The notes under the pieces were generated by a model, which worked only from the letters and a program-made list of their open reading frames with translations, was not told the DNA's origin and ran no database searches. Shown piece by piece: positions 53,394 through 64,000 of a DNA stretch of 64,000 nt. This DNA comes from Pseudarthrobacter sp. PS3-L1 (lineage in GTDB: Bacteria; Actinomycetota; Actinomycetes; Actinomycetales; Micrococcaceae): assembly GCF_030063285.1 (NCBI RefSeq), contig NZ_JASISU010000002.1, forward strand, positions 248,001-312,000, written 5' to 3'. The position numbers were made by a program, and so were the translations under genes. Numbering within the stretch: the first letter of the stretch is position 1; every line of letters begins with the position of its first letter.

Positions 53394-54926
53394 GTGAGTC
53401 CGTCCAACAATGAGGACCTCCCCGGTATGGCTGGAGACGATCCCAACAGGCCGCTGAGTCGCAAGGAGCTCCGTGAGCGAGCACGCCTGGAGGAAGAGCA
53501 GGCTGGCGCACCCGAAAGTTCCCAGGCCCGGCTTCCGTCCGAAGCGGAGATTCCCCAGGTACCTGACTCGCCGCCATCAATTCACGATTCTTCCCCGGAC
53601 TTTCTTCCGGAGGATCCTGCCCCTTCGGGCGTGGATTCTGACGCGCACCACGACCTTGCAGGCGCCCACCACCACGGCGAGGTCTACTACGACCACTCTC
53701 ACTACGAGGGTGAACATGGCGGCGCCGATGCCGACGGCAGGATCTACGGGGCGGACTATCCGTATCCCGACCATGCCGAACATCAGGAGCCGGACTTCGC
53801 TGCTTCCGGGCAGCACGAGGACCTGGTACCCGAGGAAGCGGGGTCGGTCACCATGGTCGGCGTTCCTTCTAAAAAAGTACGGCGACGTCGCCGCGCCCTG
53901 GCACTGGGTATCACCCTGGCAGTGTTTGCCCTGGCCATCGTAGTGATTGTGCAGTTCATTTCACCCCTGTTTGGATCCGGCAAAGCGGACGACTTTCCTG
54001 GCCCGGGGTCGGGCTCCGTCATGGTGGCCGTAGTCGCCGGCGACGGTCCCATTTCGGTAGCGTCCAAACTGGAATCGCAGGGAGTGGTGGCAAATGCAAA
54101 CACTTTTGCCAAGGCCCTGAACGCCTCAGGGGGAGTCCTTGCTCCGGGGGAATATACGTTCCGCCAGGAAATGGCCAATGCCGATGCCGTCCAGGTCCTC
54201 ACCGGGGAGGGAGCCGAAAAGGTCATTTACATAGCACTGAGTGCCGGACTCCGCGTTGGGGAATCCCTCCAGGCCATCGCAGATGGTTCGGGTATAGACC
54301 TCGCGCAGCTGACAGCACTGAGCGACGCTCCGGCACAGTTTGGCCTACCCCCTGCGGCCAAGAATCTGGAAGGCTACCTGGCCCCTGGCGAATACCGGTT
54401 CCCCCTGGGGACCTCCGCAACAGATATTTTGGCGCAGCTGGTCAAGACAACCACCGATGAACTGGTTTCCCAGGGGATCACCGATCCCGCCAAGCAGTAT
54501 GAAGCAGTCATTGTGGCAAGTATCGTGCAGGCCGAGGGTGGACACGCTGACTACGGCAATGTTGCCGGTGCCATCTACAACAGGCTCAAGCCCAATGACC
54601 AGACAGGTGGCTTCCTCCAGGTCGATTCGGCTGTCACCTACGGCCTTGGAACACGAAGCTTCAACTTCACCGATGCTGAAAAAGCCGACGCTTCAAACCC
54701 CTACAACACCTACGCAAACCCGGGGCTGCCACCGGGTCCCATCGGTTCGCCAGGGAAAGCAGCAATCGACGCGGCGGCGCGGCCCACATCTAATTCGTAC
54801 CTGTACTGGGTGACGATCAACCTGGACACGGGGGAGACGAAGTTTTCCTCCACCCTCGCCGAACACAACGGATACGTCAGTCAGTACAACGCGTGGTGTG
54901 AAGCCAACGCTGGCCGATGCACGTGA
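53394..54926 (+). CDS. mltG: Endolytic transglycosylase MltG
   Basis: A 510-residue single-pass membrane enzyme that cuts nascent glycan strands and so sets their length. The cytoplasmic N-terminus is about 167 residues long and His/Asp/Tyr-rich between residues 85 and 141 (11 His). It is followed by a basic RRRRR stop and a transmembrane helix (about 169-191). The extracytoplasmic part holds a LysM-like domain (VVANANTFAKALNASG) and the YceG domain with LEGYLAPGEYRF, the catalytic Glu segment ASIVQAEGG and VDSAVTYGLG. Start GTG 53394. Overlaps aroE by 10 bp. Confidence 0.95.
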   Translation: MSPSNNEDLPGMAGDDPNRPLSRKELRERARLEEEQAGAPESSQARLPSEAEIPQVPDSPPSIHDSSPDFLPEDPAPSGVDSDAHHDLAGAHHHGEVYYDHSHYEGEHGGADADGRIYGADYPYPDHAEHQEPDFAASGQHEDLVPEEAGSVTMVGVPSKKVRRRRRALALGITLAVFALAIVVIVQFISPLFGSGKADDFPGPGSGSVMVAVVAGDGPISVASKLESQGVVANANTFAKALNASGGVLAPGEYTFRQEMANADAVQVLTGEGAEKVIYIALSAGLRVGESLQAIADGSGIDLAQLTALSDAPAQFGLPPAAKNLEGYLAPGEYRFPLGTSATDILAQLVKTTTDELVSQGITDPAKQYEAVIVASIVQAEGGHADYGNVAGAIYNRLKPNDQTGGFLQVDSAVTYGLGTRSFNFTDAEKADASNPYNTYANPGLPPGPIGSPGKAAIDAAARPTSNSYLYWVTINLDTGETKFSSTLAEHNGYVSQYNAWCEANAGRCT

Positions 54927-55783
54927 TCCGACAGGCAGCGGTCCTCGGGCATCCGATTTCCCACTCGCGGTCACCGGCACTGCACCGGGCTGCGTATGCG
55001 CAGCTTGGAAGTGACATCACGTACCGTGCCATTGATGTGGATCGGGAAAATCTGTGGTCGTTCATGCAGCAGGTGGGCCTCGAGCCGAACTGGGTGGGCC
55101 TCTCTGTGACCATGCCCCTCAAGATCGCCATGGTGGCCGAACTTGATGAGGTCATAGGCGTGGCGGCCGATCTTGGTGTTGTCAATACCGTCACGTTCGA
55201 AGCTGGTCCCCAGGGAATCCGGCGGGTTGGCAGCAACACGGATGTACGAGGCATTGTGCGTGCCCTTGAATATGCGGGGGCTCCTGCAGCGCCAGACGCC
55301 GTTATTCTCGGTGGGGGAGCAACGGCTGCTGCCGCCGTGGCGGCGTTGCGCGAGCTGGGATGCGACAGTGCCGCGGTCTACCTCAGGGACGTCGCCCGTG
55401 CCACCGAACCTCTGAAGGCCGCTGCCGCCGTCGGACTGTCCCTCAGCGTGCACCCGCTGAGCAAGGCTGCCATGGCCATGTCCAACGCTTCAGTGGTCAT
55501 TTCCACGCTGCCGGCGGGTGCGGCAGATTTCCTGGGCGAAGACCTTTCCAGGGCCGGGTCCGGGAGTCCCGGGGTGCTACTGGATGTGGCCTACGACCCC
55601 TGGCCAAGCACACTTGCCCAGGCATGGAGCGCAGGAGGCGGCACGGTGGTTCCCGGCCTAGAGATGCTGCTCTACCAGGCGGTGGAACAGGTCGCTGCAT
55701 TCACGCGGCTGGGTGAGTGCATGGACACCGCCGTCATAGATGTGATGTGTGACTCAGTAGGACTTCCCCGGCGGGTGTTGTAA
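54917..55783 (+). CDS. aroE: Shikimate dehydrogenase
   Basis: A 288-residue enzyme reducing 3-dehydroshikimate to shikimate with NADPH. The substrate loop [13 protein letters not shown], the catalytic Lys in VTMPLK, the Asp in NTDVRG, and a nucleotide-binding [16 protein letters not shown] are present. The start ATG 54917 lies within the mltG end (10-bp overlap), so expression is coupled. It opens the aroE-aroC-aroK-aroB run. Cofactor preference is not certain from the loop alone. Confidence 0.94.
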   Translation: MHVIRQAAVLGHPISHSRSPALHRAAYAQLGSDITYRAIDVDRENLWSFMQQVGLEPNWVGLSVTMPLKIAMVAELDEVIGVAADLGVVNTVTFEAGPQGIRRVGSNTDVRGIVRALEYAGAPAAPDAVILGGGATAAAAVAALRELGCDSAAVYLRDVARATEPLKAAAAVGLSLSVHPLSKAAMAMSNASVVISTLPAGAADFLGEDLSRAGSGSPGVLLDVAYDPWPSTLAQAWSAGGGTVVPGLEMLLYQAVEQVAAFTRLGECMDTAVIDVMCDSVGLPRRVL

Positions 55784-55809
55784 CCGCCAGGCATGGCAGG
55801 ATGGTTTGT

Positions 55810-57008
55810 ATGTTGCGTTGGTTGACCGCCGGTGAGTCCCATGGCCCGGCTCTGATGGGAATTATTGAAGGCGTCCCCGCCGGTGTGGAGCTTACCAGTG
55901 AGCAAATTGCTGATTCGCTGGCTCGGCGGAGGCTCGGCTATGGCCGGGGTGCGCGGATGAAGTTCGAAAAGGACCTCGTTACCATTTTGGGCGGCGTACG
56001 GCATGGCCTCACCCAAGGTGGCCCTGTCGCCATTCAGGTCGCAAATACGGAGTGGCCCAAATGGGAGCAGATCATGTCCTCTGACCCCGTGGACCCCGCC
56101 GTGCTTGCTGAACAGGCACGCAATGCCCCACTTACCCGTCCCCGTCCTGGCCACGCAGACTTCACCGGCATGCAGAAGTACGGATTTGACGAGGCCCGGC
56201 CGGTCCTGGAACGTGCCAGTGCCCGTGAAACGGCTACCCGGGTGGCGCTCGGAACCGTCGCTGCGCGCTTCCTGCGGCAGCTGGGAATTGAACTGGTCAG
56301 CCATACGGTCTCCATTGCCAGCGTGATGGTGCCCGAAGGGCGTCCGCTTCCCGTTCCTGCAGATGTCCTGGCCCTTGATGCTGATCCCCTCCGCTGCTTC
56401 GACAGGCAGACCTCGGATGCAATGGTTGCCGAGGTGGACGCCGCGCACAAGGAAGGCGAAACCCTCGGCGGTGTTGTGGAGGTCCTCGCGTACGGCCTGC
56501 CCCCTGGGCTGGGCAGCTACGTCCACTGGGACCGCAGGCTCGACTCACGGCTGGCTGCGGCCCTCATGGGAATTCAGGCCATTAAGGGCGTTGAGGTGGG
56601 TGACGGCTTCCTCACCGCAGCCCGCCGTGGCTCGGCCGCCCATGACGAGATTGTCAAAGATTCGAAGGGTGTCATTGTCCGCACCAGCAACCGTGCTGGC
56701 GGGATAGAAGGCGGCATGAGCATCGGGGACGTGGTCCGCGTCCGCGCCGCCATGAAACCGATCGCCACAGTTCCGCGCGCTCTGCGCACTGTGGACGTCA
56801 GCACCGGAGAGCCTGCCAAGGCGCACCATCAGCGCTCCGATGTCTGTGCCGTGCCTGCAGCGGGCGTGGTGGCCGAAGCCATGGTGGCCCTTGTGATTGC
56901 CGACGCTGTGACCGAGAAGTTTGGCGGCGACTCCGTGGCTGAGACGCTGCGCAACATCAAGGGTTACCTGGAGAGCATTCCTGCGACCCTGGACTCGATA
57001 GGTCAGTA

Positions 57009-57009
<1 letters not shown>
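55810..57009 (+). CDS. aroC: Chorismate synthase
   Basis: A 399-residue enzyme that makes chorismate from EPSP with reduced FMN. Signatures include [49 protein letters not shown] and the C-terminal [17 protein letters not shown]. Start ATG 55810 is preferred over ATG 55801 because AGGA sits 9 bases before it and the family begins MLRW. The last base of its stop is the first base of the aroK GTG start. Confidence 0.97.
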
Positions 57010-58662
<1,653 letters not shown>

Positions 58663-58663
<1 letters not shown>

Positions 58664-59181
58664 TGCGCCAGGATCAGTCAGAGACGATCGAATGGCCAGA
58701 CGCAGGGTTCCCCGGCATCAAAATCAATCCGCTGACGCTGACACCTGAAATTGTGGACCAGGACATCTGTGACGCTGCCCTGCGAACAAGGACGGATCCG
58801 GCCGATCCAATTTTTGTGCTCATTGTCCAGGGTCACACGGCGGAAGCCGCAGATCTACTGGCAGAAGCACGCTACAAAGATCCCGAGTCATTCCCGTTGC
58901 GCGCTTTCGAGGCGGAGATTCTGCGGGTGTCACACCGCTATGACCGTGCCATAGACCTCTTCAGGCAGTTGCAGAGCGAGTTTGCCGGCACGCCCTCTGA
59001 AGCGCTTGTGTTGCACTACCTTGGCCGGGCGCACTACGTCTCCGGCCGTCCAGCTGCGGCCGTCGAGGCCTTTTCGCGGGCACTGGACATGCGTGTTGCT
59101 TCAGCTGCGGACGCAGCCCAGATTTACTCGTCCACCGTTGCCCTGCAGCGGGCACGGCAAATGGTCGAGATCACCGGGTAG
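58663..59181 (+). CDS. Tetratricopeptide-repeat protein
   Basis: A 172-residue soluble protein with two or three TPR-like helical pairs (DPESFPLRAFEAEILRVSHRY, RAIDLFRQLQSEFAGTPSEA, LVLHYLGRAHYVSGRPAAAVEAFSRALDMR). The first 45 residues are not repeat-like. I do not recognise a specific function. The start ATG shares one base with the aroB stop (TGATG), so it belongs to the aro transcript. In mycobacteria aroQ and pepQ occupy this place between aroB and efp. A scaffold for aromatic enzymes is possible but unproven. Confidence 0.7.
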
Positions 59182-59256
59182 GATCACCTGGCGTCAACAC
59201 GACGGTCTACCAGATTTACCGGTAGAATGAGTCTTGGATTTTTGACAATGACATGC

Positions 59257-59280
59257 AGGCGGGCTCTGGCCTGCCCGCCT
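59257..59280 (+). promoter_or_regulatory. GC-rich hairpin in efp leader or aro-operon end
   Basis: Perfect 8-bp arms AGGCGGGC and GCCCGCCT (59257-59264, 59273-59280), 49 bp before efp. It could end the aro transcript or be a leader structure of efp. A TTGACA is seen just upstream (59242-59247), so if that is the efp promoter the hairpin lies near the transcription start. Confidence 0.45.
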
Positions 59281-59329
59281 GGCACACATTCTGTCGGCTT
59301 CACCCGTCGGAGACAAGTAGAGGAAACCA

Positions 59330-59893
59330 GTGGCAACCACTAACGACATCAAGAACGGAACGGTCCTCAAGCTTGAGGGCCAACTCTGGAACATCATCGA
59401 GTTCCAGCACGTTAAGCCGGGCAAGGGCGGCGCGTTCGTCCGGACCAAGATGCGCAACGTGATGTCCGGCAAGGTGGTTGACAAAACATTCAACGCCGGA
59501 CTCAAGATCGAGACGGCAACAGTTGACCGCCGTGACTACCAGTACCTGTACCAAGACGGTGCAGACTACGTTTTCATGGACACCTCGGATTACGACCAGA
59601 TCACTGTCTCGGCCGCAACAGTTGGCGATGCCACCAACTTCATGCTGGAAAACCAGTCGGTCAACATTGCCATCCATGAGGGCAACCCGCTCTACATTGA
59701 ACTTCCCCCCAGCGTGGTCCTCGAGATCACCTACACCGAGCCGGGCCTGCAGGGCGATCGCTCCTCAGCCGGTACAAAGCCCGCCACCCTTGAGACCGGG
59801 TACGAGATCCAGGTTCCCCTGTTTGTCGAAAACAACACCCGTGTCAAGGTTGATACCCGCGACGGCAGCTACCTCGGGCGGGTCAGCGAGTAG
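59330..59893 (+). CDS. efp: Elongation factor P
   Basis: A 187-residue three-domain EF-P. The N-terminal KOW domain includes the loop [14 protein letters not shown] whose lysine at the tip enters the peptidyl-transferase centre to relieve polyproline stalls. The OB domains follow, with the C-terminal signature [16 protein letters not shown]. The modification type is not evident; actinobacterial EF-P with PGKGG is generally thought to work without a lysylated Lys. GTG start. nusB starts on the last base of its stop codon. Confidence 0.97.
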   Translation: MATTNDIKNGTVLKLEGQLWNIIEFQHVKPGKGGAFVRTKMRNVMSGKVVDKTFNAGLKIETATVDRRDYQYLYQDGADYVFMDTSDYDQITVSAATVGDATNFMLENQSVNIAIHEGNPLYIELPPSVVLEITYTEPGLQGDRSSAGTKPATLETGYEIQVPLFVENNTRVKVDTRDGSYLGRVSE

Positions 59894-60303
59894 TGAGTGC
59901 CCGCGGTAAGGCCCGAAACAGGGCCTTGGATGTACTTTTTGAAGCGGAGCAGAGATCAGTTTCTGCTTTTGACGTATTGAAGTCCCGGAGGGAACTGACA
60001 GATCAGATCGTCAATCCCTACACCATGGAAATTGTCGAGGGTGTGGTCTCCATGCAGGAGGCCATTGACGAATTCCTGGAGACTTACTCCCAGGGTTGGT
60101 CCCTGGAGCGGATGCCGTCCGTGGACCGCATCATTCTCCGGATTGGTGCCTGGGAGCTGCTGTACAACAATGACGTGCCCGACGGCGTCGCTGTCAGTGA
60201 GGCTGTGGCCTTGGCCAAGACGCTGTCCACTGATGAGTCGCCGTCGTTCATCAATGGGCTCCTGGGCCGCCTGCAGCAGCTGAAGCCCTCACTGCTGGCA
60301 TAG
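59893..60303 (+). CDS. nusB: Transcription antitermination factor NusB
   Basis: A 136-residue all-helical protein that with NusE/S10 binds boxA in rRNA leaders. Family blocks are RGKARNRALDVLFEAEQR near the start (Arg-rich RNA-binding helix), and the C-terminal SVDRIILRIGAWELLY, GVAVSEAVALAKTLSTDESPSFINGLLG. Start GTG 59893 overlaps the efp stop by one base. A terminator hairpin follows at 60317. Confidence 0.96.
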   Translation: MSARGKARNRALDVLFEAEQRSVSAFDVLKSRRELTDQIVNPYTMEIVEGVVSMQEAIDEFLETYSQGWSLERMPSVDRIILRIGAWELLYNNDVPDGVAVSEAVALAKTLSTDESPSFINGLLGRLQQLKPSLLA

Positions 60304-60316
60304 GCATTGCGATTTC

Positions 60317-60357
60317 CGCAGGGCACGTCCTCCCTTGACAGTGAGGCGTGCCCTGCG
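60317..60357 (+). terminator. Terminator between nusB and pyrR
   Basis: Perfect 11-bp outer arms (60317-60327, 60347-60357) plus an inner CCTC/GAGG pair around a short loop. No T-run follows directly; a run of six T lies about 50 bp on. It ends efp-nusB or attenuates transcription entering the pyr operon. Confidence 0.75.
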
Positions 60358-60448
60358 CTGCATCCGCCCTGCATGCTGTGGTAATTTTGCAGGACTAACA
60401 ATCCTTTTTTAATTCCGTCCTGTGAGGCGGGGAAAGGGGAGACGAACG

Positions 60449-61033
60449 GTGACTTCATTCGCCAACACACCGATACCAGCCAGGGTTGTCCTCAACCAAG
60501 CTGACATCGACCGTGCGCTCACCCGCATTGCCCATGAGCTTCTTGAAGCCAACAAGGGACCCCGGGACCTTGTCCTGTTGGGAATCCCGCGCCGCGGCTA
60601 CCCGCTGGCTGTCCGGCTCGCCGAAAAAATCGCTGCCGCGGACGCCACTGTTGATCCCGCGCACATTGTTGGTCAGCTGGATGTGACCATGTTCCGGGAC
60701 GACCTCTCGCGACAACCCACCCGGCCCCCGTTGGCCACCGTCCTGCCGCAGAGCGGGATCGATGACAAGGTTGTTGTCCTTGTTGACGATGTCCTCTACT
60801 CCGGCCGGACAATACGGGCGGCACTGGACGCCCTGGTCGATCTTGGGCGGCCGCGCATCGTGCGACTCGCGGTCCTGATCGACAGAGGACACCGTGAGCT
60901 GCCCATCCGCGCCGACCACGTGGGTAAGAACCTGCCGACAGCGGCCGTTGAAAAGGTCCGTGTGCACCTGACCGAGACGGACACTGTTGACGGCATTCCC
61001 ACCGACGAAGTCGTGATCGAGGGAAGCGTATGA
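60449..61033 (+). CDS. pyrR: Bifunctional pyrimidine regulator PyrR / uracil phosphoribosyltransferase
   Basis: A 194-residue type I PRTase-fold protein with the PRPP loop [18 protein letters not shown] and the [21 protein letters not shown] and [19 protein letters not shown] blocks of PyrR. It senses UMP and binds pyr mRNA; in actinobacteria this is thought to act mainly at translation initiation. Start GTG 60449 follows AAAGGGGA. The 145-bp leader holds a nusB hairpin, a 6-bp stem CCTGCA/TGCAGG and a T6 run, any of which may take part. It overlaps pyrB by 4 bp. Confidence 0.94.
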   Translation: MTSFANTPIPARVVLNQADIDRALTRIAHELLEANKGPRDLVLLGIPRRGYPLAVRLAEKIAAADATVDPAHIVGQLDVTMFRDDLSRQPTRPPLATVLPQSGIDDKVVVLVDDVLYSGRTIRAALDALVDLGRPRIVRLAVLIDRGHRELPIRADHVGKNLPTAAVEKVRVHLTETDTVDGIPTDEVVIEGSV

Positions 61034-62031
61034 AGCACCTCCTGTCCACCCAGGACCTAAGCCGGGACAATGCCATCCTCATCCTGGACACAGCCGAGCA
61101 GATGGCCGCTGTGGGGGACCGCGAAGTCAAGAAGCTCCCGGCGCTGCGCGGCCGCACGGTTGTGAACCTGTTCTTCGAAGATTCAACACGCACCCGGATA
61201 TCTTTTGAGGCTGCGGCAAAGCGCCTCTCGGCAGACGTCATCAACTTCGCTGCAAAGGGATCCTCGGTTTCCAAGGGCGAATCGCTCAAGGACACGGCGC
61301 AGACCCTCTCCGCGATGGGTGCTGACGCCGTGGTCATCAGGCACTGGGCATCCGGTGCACCGCACCGCCTGGCGGCCACGGACTGGATCGACGCCGGAGT
61401 CATCAACGCCGGAGATGGCACGCATGAACACCCCACCCAGGCCCTGCTTGATGCCTTCACCATGCGGAGGCACTGGTCGGCGCTAACCGGAAGTGGATCT
61501 ACGGGCGGGGATCTGGCCGGGATGCGCGTTGCCATCGCGGGCGACGTCCTGCACTCCCGCGTGGCCCGGTCCAACGTGTGGCTGCTCAGGACCCTGGGAG
61601 CCACTGTGACTCTCGTGGCACCGCCCACACTGCTGCCCATCGGCGTCGAGAGCTGGCCCTGTACCGTCAGCTACGACCTTGACCAGACCATCGCACAGGG
61701 CGTGGACGCGGTCATGATGCTCCGAGTCCAGGGTGAACGGATGAACGCTTCATTCTTCCCTTCCACCCGCGAGTACTCGCGGCGGTGGGGCTTTGACGAC
61801 AACCGGTTGCGTGCCCTCGACGAGCTTGGCATGAAGGACACCATCATCATGCACCCAGGCCCCATGAACCGAGGGCTTGAAATTTCCTCGGCGGCGGCCG
61901 ATTCGCCGCGCTCCACAGTCCTGGCGCAGGTCCGAAACGGTGTTTCCGTCCGGATGGCAGCCCTCTACCTCTTGCTCTCCGGTGATTTCCGTGAGCCCGC
62001 AGTCCAGCCCAGCAAGGAGACCACCCGATGA
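61030..62031 (+). CDS. pyrB: Aspartate carbamoyltransferase catalytic subunit
   Basis: A 333-residue enzyme that condenses carbamoyl phosphate with aspartate. It has the carbamoyl-phosphate motif [13 protein letters not shown], the KDTAQTL lysine segment (corresponding to the 80s loop), [10 protein letters not shown], and HPGPMNRG with the catalytic-site Pro loop. No regulatory PyrI subunit is encoded next to it. ATGA overlaps join it to both pyrR and pyrC. Confidence 0.96.
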   Translation: MKHLLSTQDLSRDNAILILDTAEQMAAVGDREVKKLPALRGRTVVNLFFEDSTRTRISFEAAAKRLSADVINFAAKGSSVSKGESLKDTAQTLSAMGADAVVIRHWASGAPHRLAATDWIDAGVINAGDGTHEHPTQALLDAFTMRRHWSALTGSGSTGGDLAGMRVAIAGDVLHSRVARSNVWLLRTLGATVTLVAPPTLLPIGVESWPCTVSYDLDQTIAQGVDAVMMLRVQGERMNASFFPSTREYSRRWGFDDNRLRALDELGMKDTIIMHPGPMNRGLEISSAAADSPRSTVLAQVRNGVSVRMAALYLLLSGDFREPAVQPSKETTR

Positions 62032-63389
62032 GTACGCCCACCGGCACCTATCTGATCAGGGGTGCGGCCATCCTTGGCGGCGCCACCGAAGACCTTCTCA
62101 TCCGCGACGGCATCATTGCGGCCAGGGGAATCGACCTGCAGCAGTCCGCTGCCACAGGGACCGCGGAATCTCTTGATGCGGGGCTCACAGTGATCGACGG
62201 CACCGGGCTTGTGGCGCTTCCTGGCATGGTGGATATCCATACACACCTTCGCGAGCCGGGCCGTGAGGATGCTGAGACAGTGGAAACGGGAACACGCGCT
62301 GCTGCGCTCGGCGGGTATACGGCAGTCCACGCCATGGCCAACAGCAACCCTGTCGCCGACACTGCAGGCGTTGTTGAACAGGTCCACAGCCTGGGCATAT
62401 CTGCCGGGTGGGTGGACGTGCGTCCCGTAGGCGCAGTGACAGTGGGACTGGCCGGAAAACAGCTTGCCGAACTTGGTGCCATGGCCGACTCCCGCGCTGG
62501 CGTGCGGGTTTTCTCCGACGACGGGATTTGTGTCCACGATCCGGTGCTGATGCGCCGGGCCCTTGAATACGTCAAGGCGTTCGACGGCGTCGTAGCCCAG
62601 CATGCGCAGGAACCTCGGCTTACCGAGGGCGCGCAGATGAACGAGGGCGAGGTTTCCTCGGTCCTTGGACTGGCAGGGTGGCCTGCAGTCGCGGAAGAGA
62701 GCATCATTGCCCGCGATGTCCTGCTGGCACAGCATGTAGGCTCCCGCCTGCATATCTGCCATGTGTCTACAGCGGGATCCGTGGAGCTCATCCGCTGGGC
62801 CAAGGAACGCGGCATCAACGTCACTGCGGAGGTCACACCCCACCATCTCCTCCTCACGGACGACCTGGTCCGCAGCTACGATCCCGTCTACAAGGTGAAC
62901 CCACCGTTGCGCACGGACGCCGACGTCCAGGCACTCCGCGCGGGTCTTGCCGACGGCACCATCGACGTCATTGGCACAGACCACGCGCCGCATCCCAGCG
63001 AGCACAAGGAGTGCGAGTGGGCCCAGGCGGCCATGGGCATGACAGGACTGGAGACAGCCCTGTCGGTAGTGCAGGAGACAATGATTGAAACGGGCCTCAT
63101 GACGTGGGCAGATTTCGCACGCGTCACCTCCACGGTTCCGGCCCAGATTGGTCGCGTGGCAGACCAGGGTCGCCCGCTTGAGGTAGGCGAGCCTGCCAAT
63201 ATTGTGCTGGTCGATCCGGCAGCGCGCTGGATCGTTGACCCCGCAGCCATGGCCACCATGGGACGCAATTCGCCGTTCAGGGGACTGGAACTCCCTGGCC
63301 GTGTGATTGCAACGTTCTTCCACGGTCACCCCACAGTGCTGGCGGGTGCACTGAATACACCCCGGCGCATTCTGGGAGGGGACGCCTGA
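62028..63389 (+). CDS. pyrC: Dihydroorotase
   Basis: A 453-residue type I dihydroorotase of the amidohydrolase superfamily. Zinc ligands are in [11 protein letters not shown], in HAQEP, in [10 protein letters not shown] and the Asp in [12 protein letters not shown]. The residue between the metals is an Asp in FSDDGI, with no clear carboxylated Lys, as in the Aquifex-like class. Substrate Arg lies in LREPGRED. It closes the ring of carbamoyl aspartate. The start is coupled to pyrB and the stop to the PH-like gene. Confidence 0.96.
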   Translation: MSTPTGTYLIRGAAILGGATEDLLIRDGIIAARGIDLQQSAATGTAESLDAGLTVIDGTGLVALPGMVDIHTHLREPGREDAETVETGTRAAALGGYTAVHAMANSNPVADTAGVVEQVHSLGISAGWVDVRPVGAVTVGLAGKQLAELGAMADSRAGVRVFSDDGICVHDPVLMRRALEYVKAFDGVVAQHAQEPRLTEGAQMNEGEVSSVLGLAGWPAVAEESIIARDVLLAQHVGSRLHICHVSTAGSVELIRWAKERGINVTAEVTPHHLLLTDDLVRSYDPVYKVNPPLRTDADVQALRAGLADGTIDVIGTDHAPHPSEHKECEWAQAAMGMTGLETALSVVQETMIETGLMTWADFARVTSTVPAQIGRVADQGRPLEVGEPANIVLVDPAARWIVDPAAMATMGRNSPFRGLELPGRVIATFFHGHPTVLAGALNTPRRILGGDA

Positions 63390-63907
63390 TGGATACCCGT
63401 CTCGTCTCAGGCCTCTTCACCCTGGTGCTGGTAGTTGTTGCCCTTGGGCTGATCTGGCTTGGCTGGCGTAACCGGCTCAAGCGACAGTCAGACGTCGCGG
63501 CCCTGCCAGCACTTCCGGAAGATCCCGGGACCGCTATGGCCAGCTCCGAAGGCCAGTATGTCTCCTCCACAACTGCAGGGGACTGGCTGGACAGGATTGC
63601 TGTCCACAGCCTCGGGATCCGCACCAACGCAACCCTTTCGGTCCACCCCGACGGTGTCCTGTACCTCCGGTCAGGTGCGCCGGACATCTTCATTCCTGCC
63701 AGCCAGCTGACAGGAGTCCGCAAGGACAGCGGCATGACAGGCAAATTTGTTGAAAAAGACGGACTCGTCATTGTGAGTTGGATCCTGGGCACCCACGAAC
63801 TCGACACCGGGTTCCGCAGCCGTTCCAGTACGGACCGTGACTCCATCTTTGACGCCCTCCAGGAATTGATCGCGGCAGCATCGGCCGATCCCGCTAGTGG
63901 AAAGTAA
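63389..63907 (+). CDS. Membrane protein with PH-like domain, pyr operon
   Basis: A 172-residue protein with one N-terminal transmembrane helix (about residues 7-26) followed by a basic RNRLKRQ stretch, so the body is cytoplasmic. The body (about 60-165) reads as a PH-like beta domain: LDRIAVHSLGIRTNATLSVHPDGVLYLRSGAPDIFIPASQLTGV. Proteins of this kind sit between pyrC and carA in many actinobacteria; function unknown. The start shares one base with the pyrC stop. A possible role is tethering or sensing at the membrane. Confidence 0.8.
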   Translation: MDTRLVSGLFTLVLVVVALGLIWLGWRNRLKRQSDVAALPALPEDPGTAMASSEGQYVSSTTAGDWLDRIAVHSLGIRTNATLSVHPDGVLYLRSGAPDIFIPASQLTGVRKDSGMTGKFVEKDGLVIVSWILGTHELDTGFRSRSSTDRDSIFDALQELIAAASADPASGK

Positions 63908-63911
63908 CGCA

Positions 63912-64000
63912 GTGACAGACTCAGCAGTGACAGAAACAGGCACCACGGCGCCGGCCATCCTGATCCTCGAGGACGGCCGGGTGTTCCGCGGTCGAAGCTA
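63912..64000 (+). CDS. carA: Carbamoyl-phosphate synthase small subunit (3' end outside window)
   Basis: Only the first 29 codons are visible, starting at GTG 63912 (GGAAAG just upstream; a second in-frame GTG lies at 63927). The segment AILILEDGRVFRGRS is the typical CarA N-terminus, and the position after pyrC and the PH-like gene fits the actinobacterial pyr operon. CarA supplies ammonia from glutamine to CarB for carbamoyl phosphate used by PyrB. Nothing can be said about the catalytic Cys, which lies outside. Confidence 0.88.
   Translation, partial: MTDSAVTETGTTAPAILILEDGRVFRGRS

Noticed and set aside
52094..53464. 456-codon open frame antisense to alaS/ruvX
   Set aside because: Runs across the ends of two well-supported genes; composition is that of a shadow frame.
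61965..63329. 454-codon open frame antisense to pyrC
   Set aside because: It mirrors a strongly recognised dihydroorotase, and the antisense protein shows no family motif. High-GC codon bias opens such shadow frames.

Overview
The window is chromosomal DNA of a high-GC actinobacterium. It is most likely an Arthrobacter/Pseudarthrobacter-type Micrococcaceae. The signs are a mycothiol-dependent formaldehyde dehydrogenase beside a mycoredoxin, many GTG/TTG starts, a phosphatidylinositol-phosphate synthase-type CDP-alcohol transferase, an acVLRF1 ribosome-rescue factor, and the conserved actinobacterial gene order thrS-HIT-pgsA-(pdxS/pdxT)-yebC-ruvCAB-yajC-secDF-rel-ppi-hisS-aspS-rarA-rpsD-alaS-ruvX-mltG-aroECKB-efp-nusB-pyrRBC-carA. 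I see no insertion sequence, prophage, CRISPR array, tRNA or rRNA gene.

Layout. About 1-10.2 kb is a mosaic of small units: a truncated Nudix gene, a DNase-I-like phosphatase/nuclease, a thioesterase, a DUF2177 membrane protein divergent from a lipoate ligase, a mycothiol/formaldehyde module, YqeY, an SRAP-domain peptidase, and a three-gene ABC efflux operon. About 10.4-15.7 kb holds chorismate mutase, an unknown protein, and a DUF6504-dnaE2 mutagenesis cassette behind a LexA-like palindrome, followed by a TraR/DksA zinc-finger protein. A 628-bp gap before thrS carries a strong CsoR/CstR-type operator with no obvious target. About 16.3-20.6 kb is thrS, HIT, pgsA and pdxS. About 20.7-28.3 kb separates pdxS from pdxT. 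It holds an M3 oligopeptidase, a CapA-like lipoprotein, and a tightly coupled minus-strand operon murT-gatD-glycosyltransferase-methyltransferase.

From 28.4 to 38.5 kb the order is the usual backbone: pdxT, yebC, ruvCAB, yajC-secD-secF and rel. The 3' end of rel is overlapped antisense by an AbiEi-like gene. Then come a DUF349 protein, a membrane-anchored cyclophilin divergent from hisS-aspS, a GNAT protein, acVLRF1, rarA, rpsD, two small membrane-associated proteins, alaS, ruvX and mltG. The last 10 kb holds two biosynthetic operons: shikimate (aroE-aroC-aroK-aroB plus a TPR protein) and pyrimidine (pyrR-pyrB-pyrC-PH-like protein-carA), with efp-nusB between them.

Several genes share tasks. 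ruvCAB, rarA, ruvX, dnaE2 and the SRAP protein serve DNA damage and replication stress. The dehydrogenase, MBL hydrolase and mycoredoxin serve mycothiol-based detoxification. MurT/GatD, MltG and possibly the linked glycosyltransferase/methyltransferase serve the cell envelope. The points most worth a second look are the orphan CsoR/CstR operator, the MurT-GatD-linked glycosyltransferase/methyltransferase pair, the DnaE2 cassette lacking ImuA'/ImuB, the antisense overlap at the rel 3' end, and a long perfect palindrome between the cyclophilin and hisS genes.
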